Below are positions 45,591 through 57,744 of a stretch of 64,000 nt of DNA, one piece after another. The stretch is taken from positions 1 through 64,000 of the forward strand of contig JAFLSG010000004.1 of the NCBI GenBank assembly GCA_022511065.1, written 5' to 3'. The position numbers and the translations under genes were made by a program. Numbering within the stretch: position 1 is the stretch's first letter; the number at the start of each line of letters is the position of its first letter. The DNA is from Prevotella sp. Its GTDB lineage: Bacteria; Bacteroidota; Bacteroidia; Bacteroidales; Bacteroidaceae. The notes under the pieces are model-generated. The model was not told the origin of the DNA. It worked only from the letters and a program-made list of their open reading frames with translations, and searched no databases.

Positions 45591-47204
45591 TTACCGGTCG
45601 ATATCGGGAATCACAAAGTCGATAGCCGCACCCGTAGCCACAAGGTCGGCAATCTTCTGTCCGCGCAGCATCGGGTCGAGCGCACCCGTCAGCGACAAGC
45701 CCATCGGGCGCATCTTCAGACGGTAGGGACTCTTGTCACCGCGTGAGTCAAGATAAACGCCGAACTCACCGCTCGCTCCCTCTACGGAGAAGTACCACTG
45801 TCCTTCGGGCACCTTGATGATTGGCTTCTGCTTCACATAGAAGTCGCCCTCGGGAATATTATCAATGAGTTGCTCGATGATAGCGAGACTCTGATACATC
45901 TCAGTGATATGACAGGTGTAACGATCCATCGTGTCGCAGCCGGTCATGACAACCTGCTCCCACTCCACCTTGTCGTACATATCGTAGGGATGATTCTTGC
46001 GCACATCGTTCTTCCAACCAGAGGCACGACCGGCAGGGCCTGTCACAGCATAGCTGATACAGTCCTCAAGACTCATCGGGCCTACCTTCTCGAAGCGGTT
46101 GTGCGTGATGATGTTGTCACCGAACACATCCACATACTCCTGAATCATCGGCTTCAGATACTTCACCAACTCCTTCACGTTCTTCACGAAGTTCGGGTCG
46201 ATGTCGTCCTGCAGTCCACCTATTCTATAATAGTTCTGAATCAGGCGGCCTCCCGTGGTCTCCTCCATCGCATTGAGCACATGCTCACGATCACGCATCG
46301 AGTAGAGGAACGCCGTCAGCGCACCCATATCCTGTGCGCAGCAGCCCACATACAACAAATGCGAGTTGATACGCTGCAACTCGTCCATGATGGTGCGGAT
46401 GTACTTGATGCGCTCCGTCAGTTCCACGCCCATACCTTCCTCGATGACACCCACCAAAGCGTGGCGGTGCATCATGGCGGAAAGGTAGTTCAGACGGTCG
46501 GTCAATGCAAGCGTCTGCGGATAGGTCATGCTCTCGCACATCTTCTCGATACCGCGATGGATATAGCCCAAGTGCGGATAGACACGCTTCACCGTCTCAC
46601 CATTGAGCACTGTCTGCAGACGGAGCACGCCGTGGGTAGATGGGTGCTGCGGACCAATGTTGATGACATAGTCATCTTCCGTGAACAACTTATTCTGCTT
46701 TGACTGCAAAATGCCGTCCTGGTCTAAATAATACTCTAAACCGTAGTCAGGCTCTACATCGTCCTCCAGCGTGTACTTGTCAGTAAACTGCCAGTCCTTA
46801 CGGAAAGGATAGCCCTTGAAATCACTGCGCAGGAAAAGACGGCGCATATCGGGATGTCCCAAGAAAACGATGCCGAAGAAATCATAGACCTCACGCTCCA
46901 ACAAATCGGCTACGCGCCAGATGTTGGAAACAGTCGGCAGATAGGGAATCAACTGCCCGTCAGTCTCGCCAGAACCATTTGAGGCAATACCATCCCCGCA
47001 AACCTGCGTCTTAGCGAGCATCTTCACGCTGCAACGCTCGTGGGTTTCCGTATTCTCAAGGATGTAGATACAGCCGAGTCCCTCTTCTGCTCCGAAGTCC
47101 TCGCCTACAATGGTAACAAGATAGTCAAAGTGCTTCTTGGTCTTCAAGTTCTGCATCTCCTGTGCGAACTTGTCGAAATCAAATGACAGGAATTCTAATT
47201 TCAT
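45591..47204 (-). CDS. nuoCD: NADH-quinone oxidoreductase subunits C and D fused
   Basis: 537 aa. Residues 1-about 165 are NuoC (EREVYDFFGIVFLGHPDMRR at 103-122). Residues about 175-537 are NuoD, with the quinone-site loop IGPQHPSTHG (183-192) and the C-terminal MRPMGLSLTG and DIDR end. The fusion is common in several bacterial groups. It starts inside the nuoB stop (ATGA overlap). It builds the quinone-binding cavity with NuoB. Confidence 0.96.
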   Translation of the reverse strand: MKLEFLSFDFDKFAQEMQNLKTKKHFDYLVTIVGEDFGAEEGLGCIYILENTETHERCSVKMLAKTQVCGDGIASNGSGETDGQLIPYLPTVSNIWRVADLLEREVYDFFGIVFLGHPDMRRLFLRSDFKGYPFRKDWQFTDKYTLEDDVEPDYGLEYYLDQDGILQSKQNKLFTEDDYVINIGPQHPSTHGVLRLQTVLNGETVKRVYPHLGYIHRGIEKMCESMTYPQTLALTDRLNYLSAMMHRHALVGVIEEGMGVELTERIKYIRTIMDELQRINSHLLYVGCCAQDMGALTAFLYSMRDREHVLNAMEETTGGRLIQNYYRIGGLQDDIDPNFVKNVKELVKYLKPMIQEYVDVFGDNIITHNRFEKVGPMSLEDCISYAVTGPAGRASGWKNDVRKNHPYDMYDKVEWEQVVMTGCDTMDRYTCHITEMYQSLAIIEQLIDNIPEGDFYVKQKPIIKVPEGQWYFSVEGASGEFGVYLDSRGDKSPYRLKMRPMGLSLTGALDPMLRGQKIADLVATGAAIDFVIPDIDR

Positions 47205-47914
47205 ACCGTTACCTCCTGTTCTGCCTTTAATTCCTCTACAAACTCCTTGGGCACATCGGTCACCACGATTGGTTCACGACGATGGTCACCCAAGCGACGA
47301 GCCGTCAGCTCTTCATTGGACACGCCCAACTCGCGCTCCTCCTTCGTCTGCTTGTGGTTAGCCCCACCAAAGAATTTCTCAATCTTCACCTTACGCTGCA
47401 ACTGCATCATGCCGTACATGATAGCCTCGGGGCGCGGAGGACAACCAGGGATGAACACATCCACAGGCACGATTTCCTCGATGCCCTTCACCACATGATA
47501 GCTCGACTTGAAAGGCCCACCACTGATGGCACAACCACCCACGGCAATCACATACTTCGGCTCAGCCATCTCATCATACAGACGCTTCAGCGCAGGTGCC
47601 ATCTTGTGCGTAATCGTACCGGCGCACATAATGAGGTCGGCCTGACGGGGAGAGTTACGCGTCACCTCGAAACCGAAGCGAGCGAAGTCATAGCGTGCGC
47701 AACCACAAGCCATAAACTCAATACCGCAGCAAGACGTGGCGAACGTAAGCGACCAAAGCGAATTGGCGCGCCCCCAATTAATCAACTGATCGAGCGATCC
47801 AGTCACCACATTGACGCCTCCCTCATGGAGTTCGTCAATCAGTTTCTCTAACGAGGCGTTGTCATTCCACTCCTCGTAGGGAATACTCTTGATTTTCGGC
47901 TTTCTTACTTCCAT
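47201..47914 (-). CDS. nuoB: NADH-quinone oxidoreductase subunit B
   Basis: 237 aa from the ATG at 47914; the open frame extends further upstream but that part is out of character and overlaps nuoA. N2-cluster ligands Cys62-Cys63 (TSCCGIEFMACG), Cys128 (VGGCAISGG) and Cys158 (IPGCPPRPEA). The C-terminal tail (about 175-237) is longer than in E. coli and charged. It overlaps nuoA by 10 bases and nuoCD by 4. Confidence 0.95.
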   Translation of the reverse strand: MEVRKPKIKSIPYEEWNDNASLEKLIDELHEGGVNVVTGSLDQLINWGRANSLWSLTFATSCCGIEFMACGCARYDFARFGFEVTRNSPRQADLIMCAGTITHKMAPALKRLYDEMAEPKYVIAVGGCAISGGPFKSSYHVVKGIEEIVPVDVFIPGCPPRPEAIMYGMMQLQRKVKIEKFFGGANHKQTKEERELGVSNEELTARRLGDHRREPIVVTDVPKEFVEELKAEQEVTV

Positions 47915-48255
47915 TCCAAGTCTCCTTTCCGCCAGGCATAAGCCAGACCCAGCACAAGTACAACGAGGAAGAACCCGATGCTCAGCAACGCCGTCGCCCC
48001 GAAGTCCTTCACGACTACTGCCCACGGGTACAGGAACACTGTCTCCACGTCGAACATCAAGAACAAGATGGCGAACAGGTAGAATCCTACGCTCAAGGGC
48101 AGCCACGAAGTACCACGGGTGGGAATTCCGCACTCGTAGGGTTCGCCTTTCACCTTGTTGTAGGAACGCGGACCTATCAGCTTAGCAACGACATAAGCCC
48201 CCGCCACCAATGTAATAGCCGTCAGTAAGACGGTAATTAACAAAGTAAAGTTCAT
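47905..48255 (-). CDS. nuoA: NADH-quinone oxidoreductase subunit A
   Basis: 116 aa from the ATG at 48255. Three helices; the loop KGEPYECGIPTRGTSW (usually YECG) carries the Cys that reports active/deactive state in other complex I enzymes, and FLMFDVETVFLYPWA is the second signature. It is the first gene of the operon, with a TACCTTTG element 43 bases upstream. Confidence 0.94.
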   Translation of the reverse strand: MNFTLLITVLLTAITLVAGAYVVAKLIGPRSYNKVKGEPYECGIPTRGTSWLPLSVGFYLFAILFLMFDVETVFLYPWAVVVKDFGATALLSIGFFLVVLVLGLAYAWRKGDLEWK

Positions 48256-48275
48256 AAAATTTATATAATTTAAAT

Positions 48276-48306
48276 GTACCTTTGCGCTAAAGTGCTGCAA
48301 AGGTAC
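48276..48306. promoter_or_regulatory. nuo promoter element inside a 10-bp inverted repeat
   Basis: GTACCTTTGC (48276-48285) and GCAAAGGTAC (48297-48306) are perfect inverted copies. Each contains a TACCTTTG -7 box, one on each strand; the minus-strand box (48298-48305) would serve nuoA. The repeat could also form a hairpin. Confidence 0.5.
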
Positions 48307-48343
48307 AAATAAATTTGTAAACAAAGGTAGAATTGCCGGAAAT

Positions 48344-49849
48344 TTATTCAGTCACTTCGGAAATCGCCTCTCCGACACAAGCATTCGGCTGCTGAATGTG
48401 CAGCATTGCGCAAACGGTCGCTGCGATGTCGGTGATATGCACCTCACGACTCGTGCTGCCATGCTTCACCTTCCATCCATAGAACAACAGGGGGATATGG
48501 GAATCGTAGGGATTCCACTCTCCATGGGTAGTGCCTTCCGGTGCCGACCACGTGCCGACCTCGTAATACCCCGGCTCTACGACCACAATAATATCTCCAG
48601 AACGGCGAGGATGGTAGCCCATCAGCGCACGGTCTCGAATCAATGCCGGGATGCTGGTTGTCATCGCCTTCTCATAATCCATAACGAAATGCACATGAGG
48701 TAATTGCTTAAAATAGGCGATGACCGCATCTTTCACAGCCTGCAGGTCAAGTCCCTGCTCGCGGATGCCCTCTTTGTCGAGGAAGATGCGATAGTCTTGC
48801 GTGGCCAACAGCACGGGCTTCTTTGCGCCCACGGTCTTCTCCATATAGGCATTAAACTCTTCCTGGCGCTCTTGCAGATTCCAACCGCCGCCGTTCAACT
48901 TATGCTCTTCCATATAACGATGGTTGTGCGCTGCGCCATGATCAGCAGTCAGGAACACAACATAGTTGCCTTCACCCACCTGCTCGTCTAATGCCTTGAA
49001 TAAACGTGCCAAATCCTTATCCAATTGAAGATACACCGCATCCGTGCGCTCTCCACGTGTGCCATATTGGTGGCCAATCACATCCGTCTGTGAATAGCTC
49101 ACGCAAAGCATATCGGTTTCGCCGTTCTTTCCAAGCTGCTCACCTTTCAAGGCAGCGATGGCCATATCCGTGGTAATCGTTCCGCAAAGGGGGTAAAGAC
49201 CGATGTCTGCACCGACCTTCTTCAGCTCCTTGTTCTTCTTCAATTCAGCGTTGCAGTCCTTTGCCCATTGCGGCAGTTCCGTCATATAGTAAGTGCTTGT
49301 CATAAACTGTCCATTGTCGGTATCAAGCCAATAAGCAGCCGTTGCACTTCGTCCCACAGGGAGTATGGCAGCGCGGTCTTTATAGCTTACGCCGATTACC
49401 TTCGAGCGGAAGTCTGTGTGCAGCCTCAACTGGTCGCCGATAGTCGTTGAAAGCAGATTACGCGGCGACATTTTTCCCTTCTTGCCATTGTTCGTTCCCA
49501 CCGGATCCACGGTCGCGTCTCCACAGCAATAGGTCTTTTGCCCGTCGATATAGAAATTATTTCCGCAGATGCCGTGAAAAGCAGGGGTGGTACCCGTGTA
49601 AACAGAAGTATGGCCGATAGATGTCACCGTGGGCAGATAGTTGATGAGACAATTATCACACGAATAGCCTTGATCTATCAGCCGGCGGAAACCGTCATCC
49701 CCGAACTTGTCATAATAACGCGACAGATAGTCCCATCGCATCTGATCAACCACGATTCCCACCACGAGCTTCGGGCGCTCGCCAAACCCAATCCCCGCCT
49801 GCACTCCAAGTGCGCAGCAGAGCATCAAAAACAATAATGTTTTTTTCAT
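48344..49849 (-). CDS. pafA: PafA-like alkaline phosphatase, periplasmic
   Basis: 501 aa. Signal peptide residues 1-18 (ending GVQAG). Alkaline-phosphatase superfamily metal and nucleophile motifs: VVGIVVDQMRWDY (Asp35), LPTVTSIGHTSVYTG with the likely Thr76 nucleophile, CGNNFY, the PafA Lys157/Arg159 pair in SYKDRAAILPVG, SYSQTDVIGHQYG and LTADHGAAHNH. PafA is a calcium-independent phosphomonoesterase that releases phosphate from sugar phosphates and other substrates in Bacteroidota. Related phosphodiesterases share the fold, but Lys157/Arg159 favours a monoesterase. Confidence 0.88.
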   Translation of the reverse strand: MKKTLLFLMLCCALGVQAGIGFGERPKLVVGIVVDQMRWDYLSRYYDKFGDDGFRRLIDQGYSCDNCLINYLPTVTSIGHTSVYTGTTPAFHGICGNNFYIDGQKTYCCGDATVDPVGTNNGKKGKMSPRNLLSTTIGDQLRLHTDFRSKVIGVSYKDRAAILPVGRSATAAYWLDTDNGQFMTSTYYMTELPQWAKDCNAELKKNKELKKVGADIGLYPLCGTITTDMAIAALKGEQLGKNGETDMLCVSYSQTDVIGHQYGTRGERTDAVYLQLDKDLARLFKALDEQVGEGNYVVFLTADHGAAHNHRYMEEHKLNGGGWNLQERQEEFNAYMEKTVGAKKPVLLATQDYRIFLDKEGIREQGLDLQAVKDAVIAYFKQLPHVHFVMDYEKAMTTSIPALIRDRALMGYHPRRSGDIIVVVEPGYYEVGTWSAPEGTTHGEWNPYDSHIPLLFYGWKVKHGSTSREVHITDIAATVCAMLHIQQPNACVGEAISEVTE

Positions 49850-49890
49850 GAGTCTAATACAGCTTTTCAGTTATTATTCTTTGTTGTCCG

Positions 49891-49922
49891 CAAAAGTACG
49901 GCTTTTTTCCCGATTTTCCAAA
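49891..49922 (-). promoter_or_regulatory. Promoter of the PafA-like gene
   Basis: Minus-strand TTTG (49919-49922), 20-base spacer, TACTTTTG (49891-49898): a full match to the Bacteroidota consensus. Confidence 0.7.
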
Positions 49923-50008
49923 CAAACTGCGTTTTTTATTTCTCCCACGCGGCCTATTCTGTAATGAAATTTGGCAGTACAATCTCGCCAGTCACACTAC
50001 AAAGCTGA

Positions 50009-52102
<2,094 letters not shown>

Positions 52103-53116
52103 TCAGTCGTCCCAATAACTGATGGTACGCGTCTGCTCCACCTTCACCGTCTGGGCGCGTTCCCCTTTCTCCCAATAGGTAAGAGTTAGCGCATTGCGCG
52201 TCCAGTTGTCATTGTCGTCATAATCCTTATAGTTGTTTTTCATAGTGATTGACAAGATGCATTCGTTCTCCTTGTCGAACACTTTCTGGGTCTGCGTACT
52301 GATTTCGTCATCGTCGTTATATTTGTATTCATTGACTGAGCGAATGCCAGAAGCCGTATTTCTCAGCGTGCGTTTCACCAATCTGCCATCGTCGTCATAC
52401 TCATAAGTAAGCTGACTGTTCTCGCCAGATGGCTCCACCATTGCCGCTTTCAGCAGATAACCCGTAGGACTGTATTCGCGTTCAATCACATCATCTGCCG
52501 ACAACATACCCGACTCACTGAAATGCACGATACCATTTTCCGACACGGGATTGTCAGTAATAACCTCTTGCACTTGACCTTTCAACCCCATATTATACAC
52601 ATCTTTATAATAAGGTGAAGAATTCAGGTAGAAATAATTGATGGTGCGCGTACCGTTCTCGCGCAGTGTCATGCCTTGCCGGATATAGCCGTAATCGTTG
52701 AGCATATAGAGCGTGCCGTCACCTTTGGGAGTGAAGTTTCCCCACTCTCGCTGGAGTTTCAGCAACAAATACTTTTGATTGCGGTCGTAAAGTTCACGTG
52801 TCCGATAAGGGCCGCACGTCACGAACACTTCAGACAACATCTTTGACTTCTCGTTGACATTCACCTCTAAGTTTGCTTTGATGCCGTAGAAATCACCTGT
52901 AAAATAATAGGTGTAGGGGTCATCATCTTCATCCTCACCAGGCTCTACCTGTTCAAATCCCACAGACTTCAAGGCAGGGATGAACAAAGAATCAGGTCCC
53001 TCCAAAGGCACGCCCATCAAGGAGATGCATCTTGCGTCCGTAAGCTCCTGTCCACGGAGTCCCACGGCTATCATCAACATACAACCCAACAGCAATCCAA
53101 ACTTTCTCAACATCAT
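52103..53116 (-). CDS. Exported hypothetical protein with YD/RHS-like C-terminal repeats
   Basis: 337 aa from the ATG at 53116 (53113 is equally possible; the longer frame begins with TTG). The signal peptide ends near residue 22 (GLRGQ). The N-terminal half is unrecognised, with an acidic run EDEDDD. The C-terminal half has strand-turn repeats like those in YD-repeat proteins (LTYEYDDDGRLVKRTLR, NEYKYNDDDEISTQ). Probably periplasmic or outer-membrane; no function can be assigned. No neighbours suggest a pathway. Confidence 0.65.
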   Translation of the reverse strand: MMLRKFGLLLGCMLMIAVGLRGQELTDARCISLMGVPLEGPDSLFIPALKSVGFEQVEPGEDEDDDPYTYYFTGDFYGIKANLEVNVNEKSKMLSEVFVTCGPYRTRELYDRNQKYLLLKLQREWGNFTPKGDGTLYMLNDYGYIRQGMTLRENGTRTINYFYLNSSPYYKDVYNMGLKGQVQEVITDNPVSENGIVHFSESGMLSADDVIEREYSPTGYLLKAAMVEPSGENSQLTYEYDDDGRLVKRTLRNTASGIRSVNEYKYNDDDEISTQTQKVFDKENECILSITMKNNYKDYDDNDNWTRNALTLTYWEKGERAQTVKVEQTRTISYWDD

Positions 53117-53156
53117 CAATCACGATTTTCTTCCGCATGCGGAATCATTTGGTTTG

Positions 53157-53164
53157 CAAAAATA
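53157..53164 (-). promoter_or_regulatory. -7 element for the YD-repeat-like gene
   Basis: The minus strand reads TATTTTTG, matching TAnnTTTG, 40 bases before the ATG. Confidence 0.4.
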
Positions 53165-53259
53165 AGCAGAAAACAGGACACTCCGCAGAAATACCCCAAT
53201 AATTAATGTTAAAACCGCAGTATCTCGGTGGAATGGCGGGATTAGTCCGGAAAAAGTCG

Positions 53260-53267
53260 TAACTTTG
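53260..53267 (+). promoter_or_regulatory. -7 element for the patatin/trmD unit
   Basis: TAACTTTG, 18 bases before the ATG at 53286. The -33 region is weak. Confidence 0.5.
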
Positions 53268-53285
53268 CAGAAATTTTTGCAGTAA

Positions 53286-54131
53286 ATGAAAAGCGGATTA
53301 GTGTTGGAAGGCGGAGCCATGCGCGGGCTGTTCACCTGTGGCATCATCGACGTGATGATGGAGGCAGGCATCAAGCCCGACGGACTGATTGGCGTCTCGG
53401 CTGGGGCAGCTTTCGGTTGCAACTATAAGTCTTGGCAACCAGGGCGCGCCATCCGCTACAATATGCGATTTGCAAAAGATTCCAGATACAGCGGACTGAA
53501 GTCGCTGCTTACCACGGGGGACTATTTCAACGCCCAATTCGCTTACCATATAGTTCCTACGCAATACGACATTTTTGACGACCGCACCTTTGAGGAGAGT
53601 CCGATGGAGTTCATCGTCGTATGTACGGATGTGGAGACGGGTGAGCCTATATACAAACGTATAGACAAGTCTAACCCCATCACTTACGACTGGATACGTG
53701 CCTCTGCCTCTATGCCTTTGGCTTCGCGTGTCGTGGATTTAGAAGGCAGTAAGGTGCTTGATGGCGGTATCGCGGATTCCATCCCCTTGGAATATTTCGA
53801 GAAAATAGGTTATAAGCGCAATGTGGTGATACTGACCCAGCCCGAAGGTTATGTGAAAAAGCATAACCGCCTGATGTTGCTGATGCGCATCGCCTTGCGG
53901 AAATATCCCAAACTGATTGAAGCGATGGACAGGCGGCATCTGATGTATAACCGACAATTGGAGTATGTGCGAGAGGCTGAACGCAAGGGGCGTTGCTTTG
54001 TTATCCGCCCCGACAGCAAACTACCTATCGGTCATATCTCCCACGACCCCAAAGAGATGAAACGGGTGTATGATATCGGCAGGGAATTAGGAGAAAGGAA
54101 GTTAAACGAAATCAAGGATTTTTATCAATGA
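53286..54131 (+). CDS. Patatin-like phospholipase
   Basis: 281 aa. Oxyanion loop [10 protein letters not shown] (7-16), nucleophile elbow GVSAG with Ser38, and the catalytic Asp159 in LDGGIAD: the Ser-Asp dyad of patatin-type lipid acyl hydrolases, close to the RssA/YjjU-like bacterial group. No signal peptide, so cytoplasmic or membrane-peripheral. The stop overlaps the trmD start (ATGA), so translation is coupled. Confidence 0.9.
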   Translation: MKSGLVLEGGAMRGLFTCGIIDVMMEAGIKPDGLIGVSAGAAFGCNYKSWQPGRAIRYNMRFAKDSRYSGLKSLLTTGDYFNAQFAYHIVPTQYDIFDDRTFEESPMEFIVVCTDVETGEPIYKRIDKSNPITYDWIRASASMPLASRVVDLEGSKVLDGGIADSIPLEYFEKIGYKRNVVILTQPEGYVKKHNRLMLLMRIALRKYPKLIEAMDRRHLMYNRQLEYVREAERKGRCFVIRPDSKLPIGHISHDPKEMKRVYDIGRELGERKLNEIKDFYQ

Positions 54132-54817
54132 GAATAGACATCATAACGGTGCTGCCTGAGATGATCGAGGGCTTCGTCCGAGAGAGCATCTTGGCAAGGG
54201 CACAGAAGAAAGGATTGGCGGAAATTCACTTGCATAACCTGCGCGACTATACACTTGACAAGTGGCGGCGCGTGGATGACTATCCCTATGGCGGTTTTGC
54301 GGGGATGGTAATGCAATGTGAGCCTATTGACCGCTGTATCACGAAACTGAAAGAGGAACGTGACTATGATGAAGTGATATTTACTTCACCCGACGGTGAG
54401 CAATTCGATCAGCACATCGCCAACGAGTTGTCATTGAAGGGGAATATCATCATTCTCTGCGGGCATTACAAGGGAATAGACCACCGCATCCGTGAGCATC
54501 TCATCACCCGCGAGATTAGCATTGGCGACTATGTGCTGACGGGGGGAGAATTGGCTGCCGCCGTCATGGCAGATGCCATCGTGAGAGTTGTGCCAGGAGT
54601 CATTGGCGACGAACAAAGTGCCCTCAGCGACTGCTTCCAGGACGATATGCTTGCCGCCCCCATCTACACCCGCCCTGCGGAATATAAAGGGTGGAAAGTT
54701 CCTGAAATTCTGCTCAGCGGCAACGAGGCCAAAATCAAGGAATGGGAGTTTGAACAGGCTTTGGAGCGCACGAAGCGGTTGCGTCCTGACCTGCTGAAGC
54801 GAACCAATCGCCAGTAA
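54128..54817 (+). CDS. trmD: tRNA (guanine-N1)-methyltransferase
   Basis: 229 aa. Begins [20 protein letters not shown]-binding trefoil-knot elements [16 protein letters not shown] and [16 protein letters not shown]; substrate residues in SALSDCFQ. It methylates G37 next to the anticodon of several tRNAs and prevents frameshifting. The last 83 bases overlap, antisense, the end of the LTA-synthase-like gene. Confidence 0.97.
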   Translation: MRIDIITVLPEMIEGFVRESILARAQKKGLAEIHLHNLRDYTLDKWRRVDDYPYGGFAGMVMQCEPIDRCITKLKEERDYDEVIFTSPDGEQFDQHIANELSLKGNIIILCGHYKGIDHRIREHLITREISIGDYVLTGGELAAAVMADAIVRVVPGVIGDEQSALSDCFQDDMLAAPIYTRPAEYKGWKVPEILLSGNEAKIKEWEFEQALERTKRLRPDLLKRTNRQ

Positions 54818-56528
54818 TCATCCATTCAGACATATCCCATTTCATAGGAAGGATAGAATCAACATAATCCTTGTTAAGTAGCGTATGCCCCAATCCTTTC
54901 CACGGGCTATCAATGCCTAACACATCAAGGATGGTTGTGTAAACATCCAATTGGTTGCATTTTCCATTCCATGCCTCGTTACGATTGATATTGCCATTGA
55001 TGATAAAAAGCGGCAATTCCCGTTCAGTTACCTCCGATGACAACTGCAACTGATTCTCGCCAACGTCGTGGTCAGCAACGATGACAATCAGACTATTGTC
55101 ATAAAGTCCTCTCCGCTTCAAGCTGTCAAAATACTTTTTTATTTGCGCGTCGGTAAAATGGCAAGCGTTGAGATAATGGTTCATCGTTGAAGGACGAGAA
55201 GCTACATCAGCAACAAAGCTGGAGTCTGTTATCTCGGTGTATGGCATATGCATGGAATAGGTCAGCACAATGGAGAAAAACGGTTCATTGCTCAAGGCAT
55301 CCACCGAATCAGCCAACTCAAACACCTGATCATCTGAAAGAAAAGACAGATGGGGCTTTTTGTATTCGCTACGGGAATATAAATGTTGAATACCATAACG
55401 ATTACAAAGCACATCCTGACTCCAGAATGATGCGGAAGTAGGAACAATCATGCGGGTCGTCATCCCCATCTTTTCCGACAAGATGGCCGGCAAACCAGGT
55501 AACCTGTGCTTCTTTGCTTTTGACACCGTAATTTCCGATCGCAGGGGCAACAGGCCTGTCATATAAATAAACTGCCCGTCTGACGATTCTCCTATCGTGA
55601 TGTTTGATGTCATGTGTCCGTTATAATAAACGGTGGAATCATTGGCTAAAGAATTCAAGAATGGGGTGACTTCCTTGCCATTGGCTTCCATACCGACCGT
55701 AAACGACATATAAGATTCCACCAGCAATACAATGACATTCTTAATCTCCTGATTAGGCTGATGGGATGGAGTTACCTGCAGAGGTATCAACGCCTGCAAT
55801 TCTTCACCAATCTTTTTCTGTTGTTCTTCAGTCAATTCCTTGTCACCAAAATAACTTTCATAGAATGCAAATAACAGATTGCGCACGGAGCCACGTTGGA
55901 AATTCGTGTAAAGAGGTTGGCAAGTAAAACGCCATTGGGTAAACAATTCCGAATGCAATATCCTAAAATATGCATTGACATTGTAAGTCGGATTAAATGC
56001 AAAATGCATAAACAATTCCACAACCACTACTCCCACGCAAAAAAAGGCCAATCGCTTTAGGAAAGGCATTAAGGTTATACGTGTTTCGGGAGCTTTCCGA
56101 TAGAAAAAGATGGAAATGCCCAAACTTAGCAAGAAGTAGATGTCGCCCCACTTAATCCCGTCCACAAGGCACTTGAGCATAAAAGGATCGAGCATATTCC
56201 CACTCTCACTGAATGCGGAGAACGGGATATATTGGAAAAAGAAGCGCGAATAGGCGACATTTGAGAACGACCAAAGACAGGTTACAATAGCACTCAATAA
56301 TAAAGCTATTCGCAACCTACCCCAAGAAAGCAGAGAAAAAAGAGCTGTCAGCAAAACAACCTCAACGACCACCACCACAAAATTATCCACGAAGTCTATC
56401 GGCACCAATGCCTTATCAACATCGCAGGTGGAGATAAGCGTATAGTGCATCACCAACAAGTTGATGATGCACACCATAAATAAATATATGAGGTATATCC
56501 TCCCCCTCCCGGAAAGAGCCTTCAGCAC
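54735..56528 (-). CDS. LTA-synthase-family membrane sulfatase/phosphotransferase
   Basis: 597 aa with a GTG start at 56526-56528 one base after the trpS stop (AAGTAAGG acts as ribosome site). Five N-terminal membrane helices (to about 180), then a periplasmic alkaline-phosphatase-type domain: [10 protein letters not shown] (metal Glu271), IGESSDGQF with Ser315 at the nucleophile position, and VADHDVGEN. It may transfer phospho-groups to envelope glycans or be a sulfatase; the substrate is unknown. The final 27 or so residues ([18 protein letters not shown]) are antisense trmD and not family-like, suggesting a lost stop codon. Confidence 0.8.
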   Translation of the reverse strand: MLKALSGRGRIYLIYLFMVCIINLLVMHYTLISTCDVDKALVPIDFVDNFVVVVVEVVLLTALFSLLSWGRLRIALLLSAIVTCLWSFSNVAYSRFFFQYIPFSAFSESGNMLDPFMLKCLVDGIKWGDIYFLLSLGISIFFYRKAPETRITLMPFLKRLAFFCVGVVVVELFMHFAFNPTYNVNAYFRILHSELFTQWRFTCQPLYTNFQRGSVRNLLFAFYESYFGDKELTEEQQKKIGEELQALIPLQVTPSHQPNQEIKNVIVLLVESYMSFTVGMEANGKEVTPFLNSLANDSTVYYNGHMTSNITIGESSDGQFIYMTGLLPLRSEITVSKAKKHRLPGLPAILSEKMGMTTRMIVPTSASFWSQDVLCNRYGIQHLYSRSEYKKPHLSFLSDDQVFELADSVDALSNEPFFSIVLTYSMHMPYTEITDSSFVADVASRPSTMNHYLNACHFTDAQIKKYFDSLKRRGLYDNSLIVIVADHDVGENQLQLSSEVTERELPLFIINGNINRNEAWNGKCNQLDVYTTILDVLGIDSPWKGLGHTLLNKDYVDSILPMKWDMSEWMITGDWFASAGQDATASCAPKPVQTPIP

Positions 56529-56529
56529 C

Positions 56530-57618
56530 TTACTTCGCCTTAAATCGTTCCGCCTGCTGACGAATCAGTTCGCTGTCGTTGAAGTAATCAATCCGCATGG
56601 CGCGACGAACCTCGTCCATCGTCTGCGCACCAATCTCGCGAGCCTGCTCAGTACCCTTCTTCAGGATGTTGTAAATCTCAGGGATGTCCTGCTCGAACTC
56701 ATGGCGGCGCTGACGCATCGGCTCGAGGAACTTATTGAGCACCTGATTCAGGAATTTCTTGCACTTCATATCGCCAAGACCACCCTTGGTGTAATGTGCT
56801 TTCAGTTCGTCAAGATTCTGATACTCAGGCAGGAACTCTGCAAAGTCAGCATCGGTGGAGAAAGCATCCAAATAGGTGAAGACGGCATTACCCTCCACAT
56901 GCCCGGGATCATTGAGGTTGATATGAGTCGGGTCGGTGTACATCGAGCGCACTTTCTGCCACACTTCATCAGCGGAATCAGAAAGATAGATGCAGTTGCC
57001 GAGACTCTTTGACATCTTTTCCTTGCCATCCGTACCGGGCAAACGACGGGCACTCTGGTTTTCGGGCAACAGAACATTAGGCTCCACTAACACCTCGCCG
57101 TATGTATTGTTGAAACGGCGCACAATCTCACGGGTCAGCTCAATCATCGGCTCCTGGTCATCGCCCACAGGCACGGTGGTGGACTTAAAGAGCGCAATGT
57201 CTGCCGCCTGACTGACGGGATAGCAGAAGAAACCGAGTGGGATGTTTGCCTCGAAGTTACGCATCTTAATCTCGGTCTTCACCGTTGGATTGCGCTGCAC
57301 ACGGCTCACGCTGACGAGATTCATCAGATAGGTGGTCAGCTCCGCGAGTTCTGGTATCTGACTCTGCACGAAGATGATACACTTCTCCGGGTCAAGCCCT
57401 GCTGCAAGGTAGTCGAGTGCCACCTCTATTATATTCTGTCTTACTTTCTCCGGATTGTCGGCGTTGTCCGTCAGTGCCTGCACGTCTGCCATGAATACGA
57501 GCATGTGGTCGTAGTCACCCGCATTCTGCAATAGTACGCGCCGGCTGAGTGAGCCGATATAATGTCCAATGTGCAACTTACCTGTAGGGCGGTCGCCCGT
57601 AAGAATCACTTTTCCCAT
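56530..57618 (-). CDS. trpS: Tryptophanyl-tRNA synthetase
   Basis: 362 aa class I synthetase. HIGH motif [10 protein letters not shown] (13-22), [19 protein letters not shown] and KMSKS in [10 protein letters not shown]. It is somewhat longer than the 334-aa E. coli enzyme, like other Bacteroidota forms. It charges tRNA-Trp. The LTA-synthase-like gene follows with a 1-base gap. Confidence 0.96.
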   Translation of the reverse strand: MGKVILTGDRPTGKLHIGHYIGSLSRRVLLQNAGDYDHMLVFMADVQALTDNADNPEKVRQNIIEVALDYLAAGLDPEKCIIFVQSQIPELAELTTYLMNLVSVSRVQRNPTVKTEIKMRNFEANIPLGFFCYPVSQAADIALFKSTTVPVGDDQEPMIELTREIVRRFNNTYGEVLVEPNVLLPENQSARRLPGTDGKEKMSKSLGNCIYLSDSADEVWQKVRSMYTDPTHINLNDPGHVEGNAVFTYLDAFSTDADFAEFLPEYQNLDELKAHYTKGGLGDMKCKKFLNQVLNKFLEPMRQRRHEFEQDIPEIYNILKKGTEQAREIGAQTMDEVRRAMRIDYFNDSELIRQQAERFKAK

Positions 57619-57658
57619 TTCTTACCTTTCTTGTAGTTTAAATTCTCAAATTTGCGTG

Positions 57659-57666
57659 CAAAGGTA
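57659..57666 (-). promoter_or_regulatory. -7 element for trpS
   Basis: The minus strand reads TACCTTTG, 41 bases before the ATG; the -33 is not obvious. Confidence 0.5.
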
Positions 57667-57708
57667 CGAAAAAATTGAAAAACACTGATGATTTTGACAA
57701 ATAATGTG

Positions 57709-57716
57709 TATCTTTG
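57709..57716 (+). promoter_or_regulatory. -7 element for the aminopeptidase P gene
   Basis: TATCTTTG, 28 bases before the ATG at 57745. Divergent from the trpS promoter. Confidence 0.5.
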
Positions 57717-57744
57717 CGCAGAAATTTACTAAACGCACAATCTC

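Noticed and set aside
47915..48133. N-terminal extension of nuoB to 310 codons
   Set aside because: It is nuoA sequence read in another frame. NuoB homology begins at the ATG at 47914.
52103..52110. Directly abutting stop codons of ligA and the convergent gene
   Set aside because: Unusual but simply compact; nothing suggests function beyond close packing.
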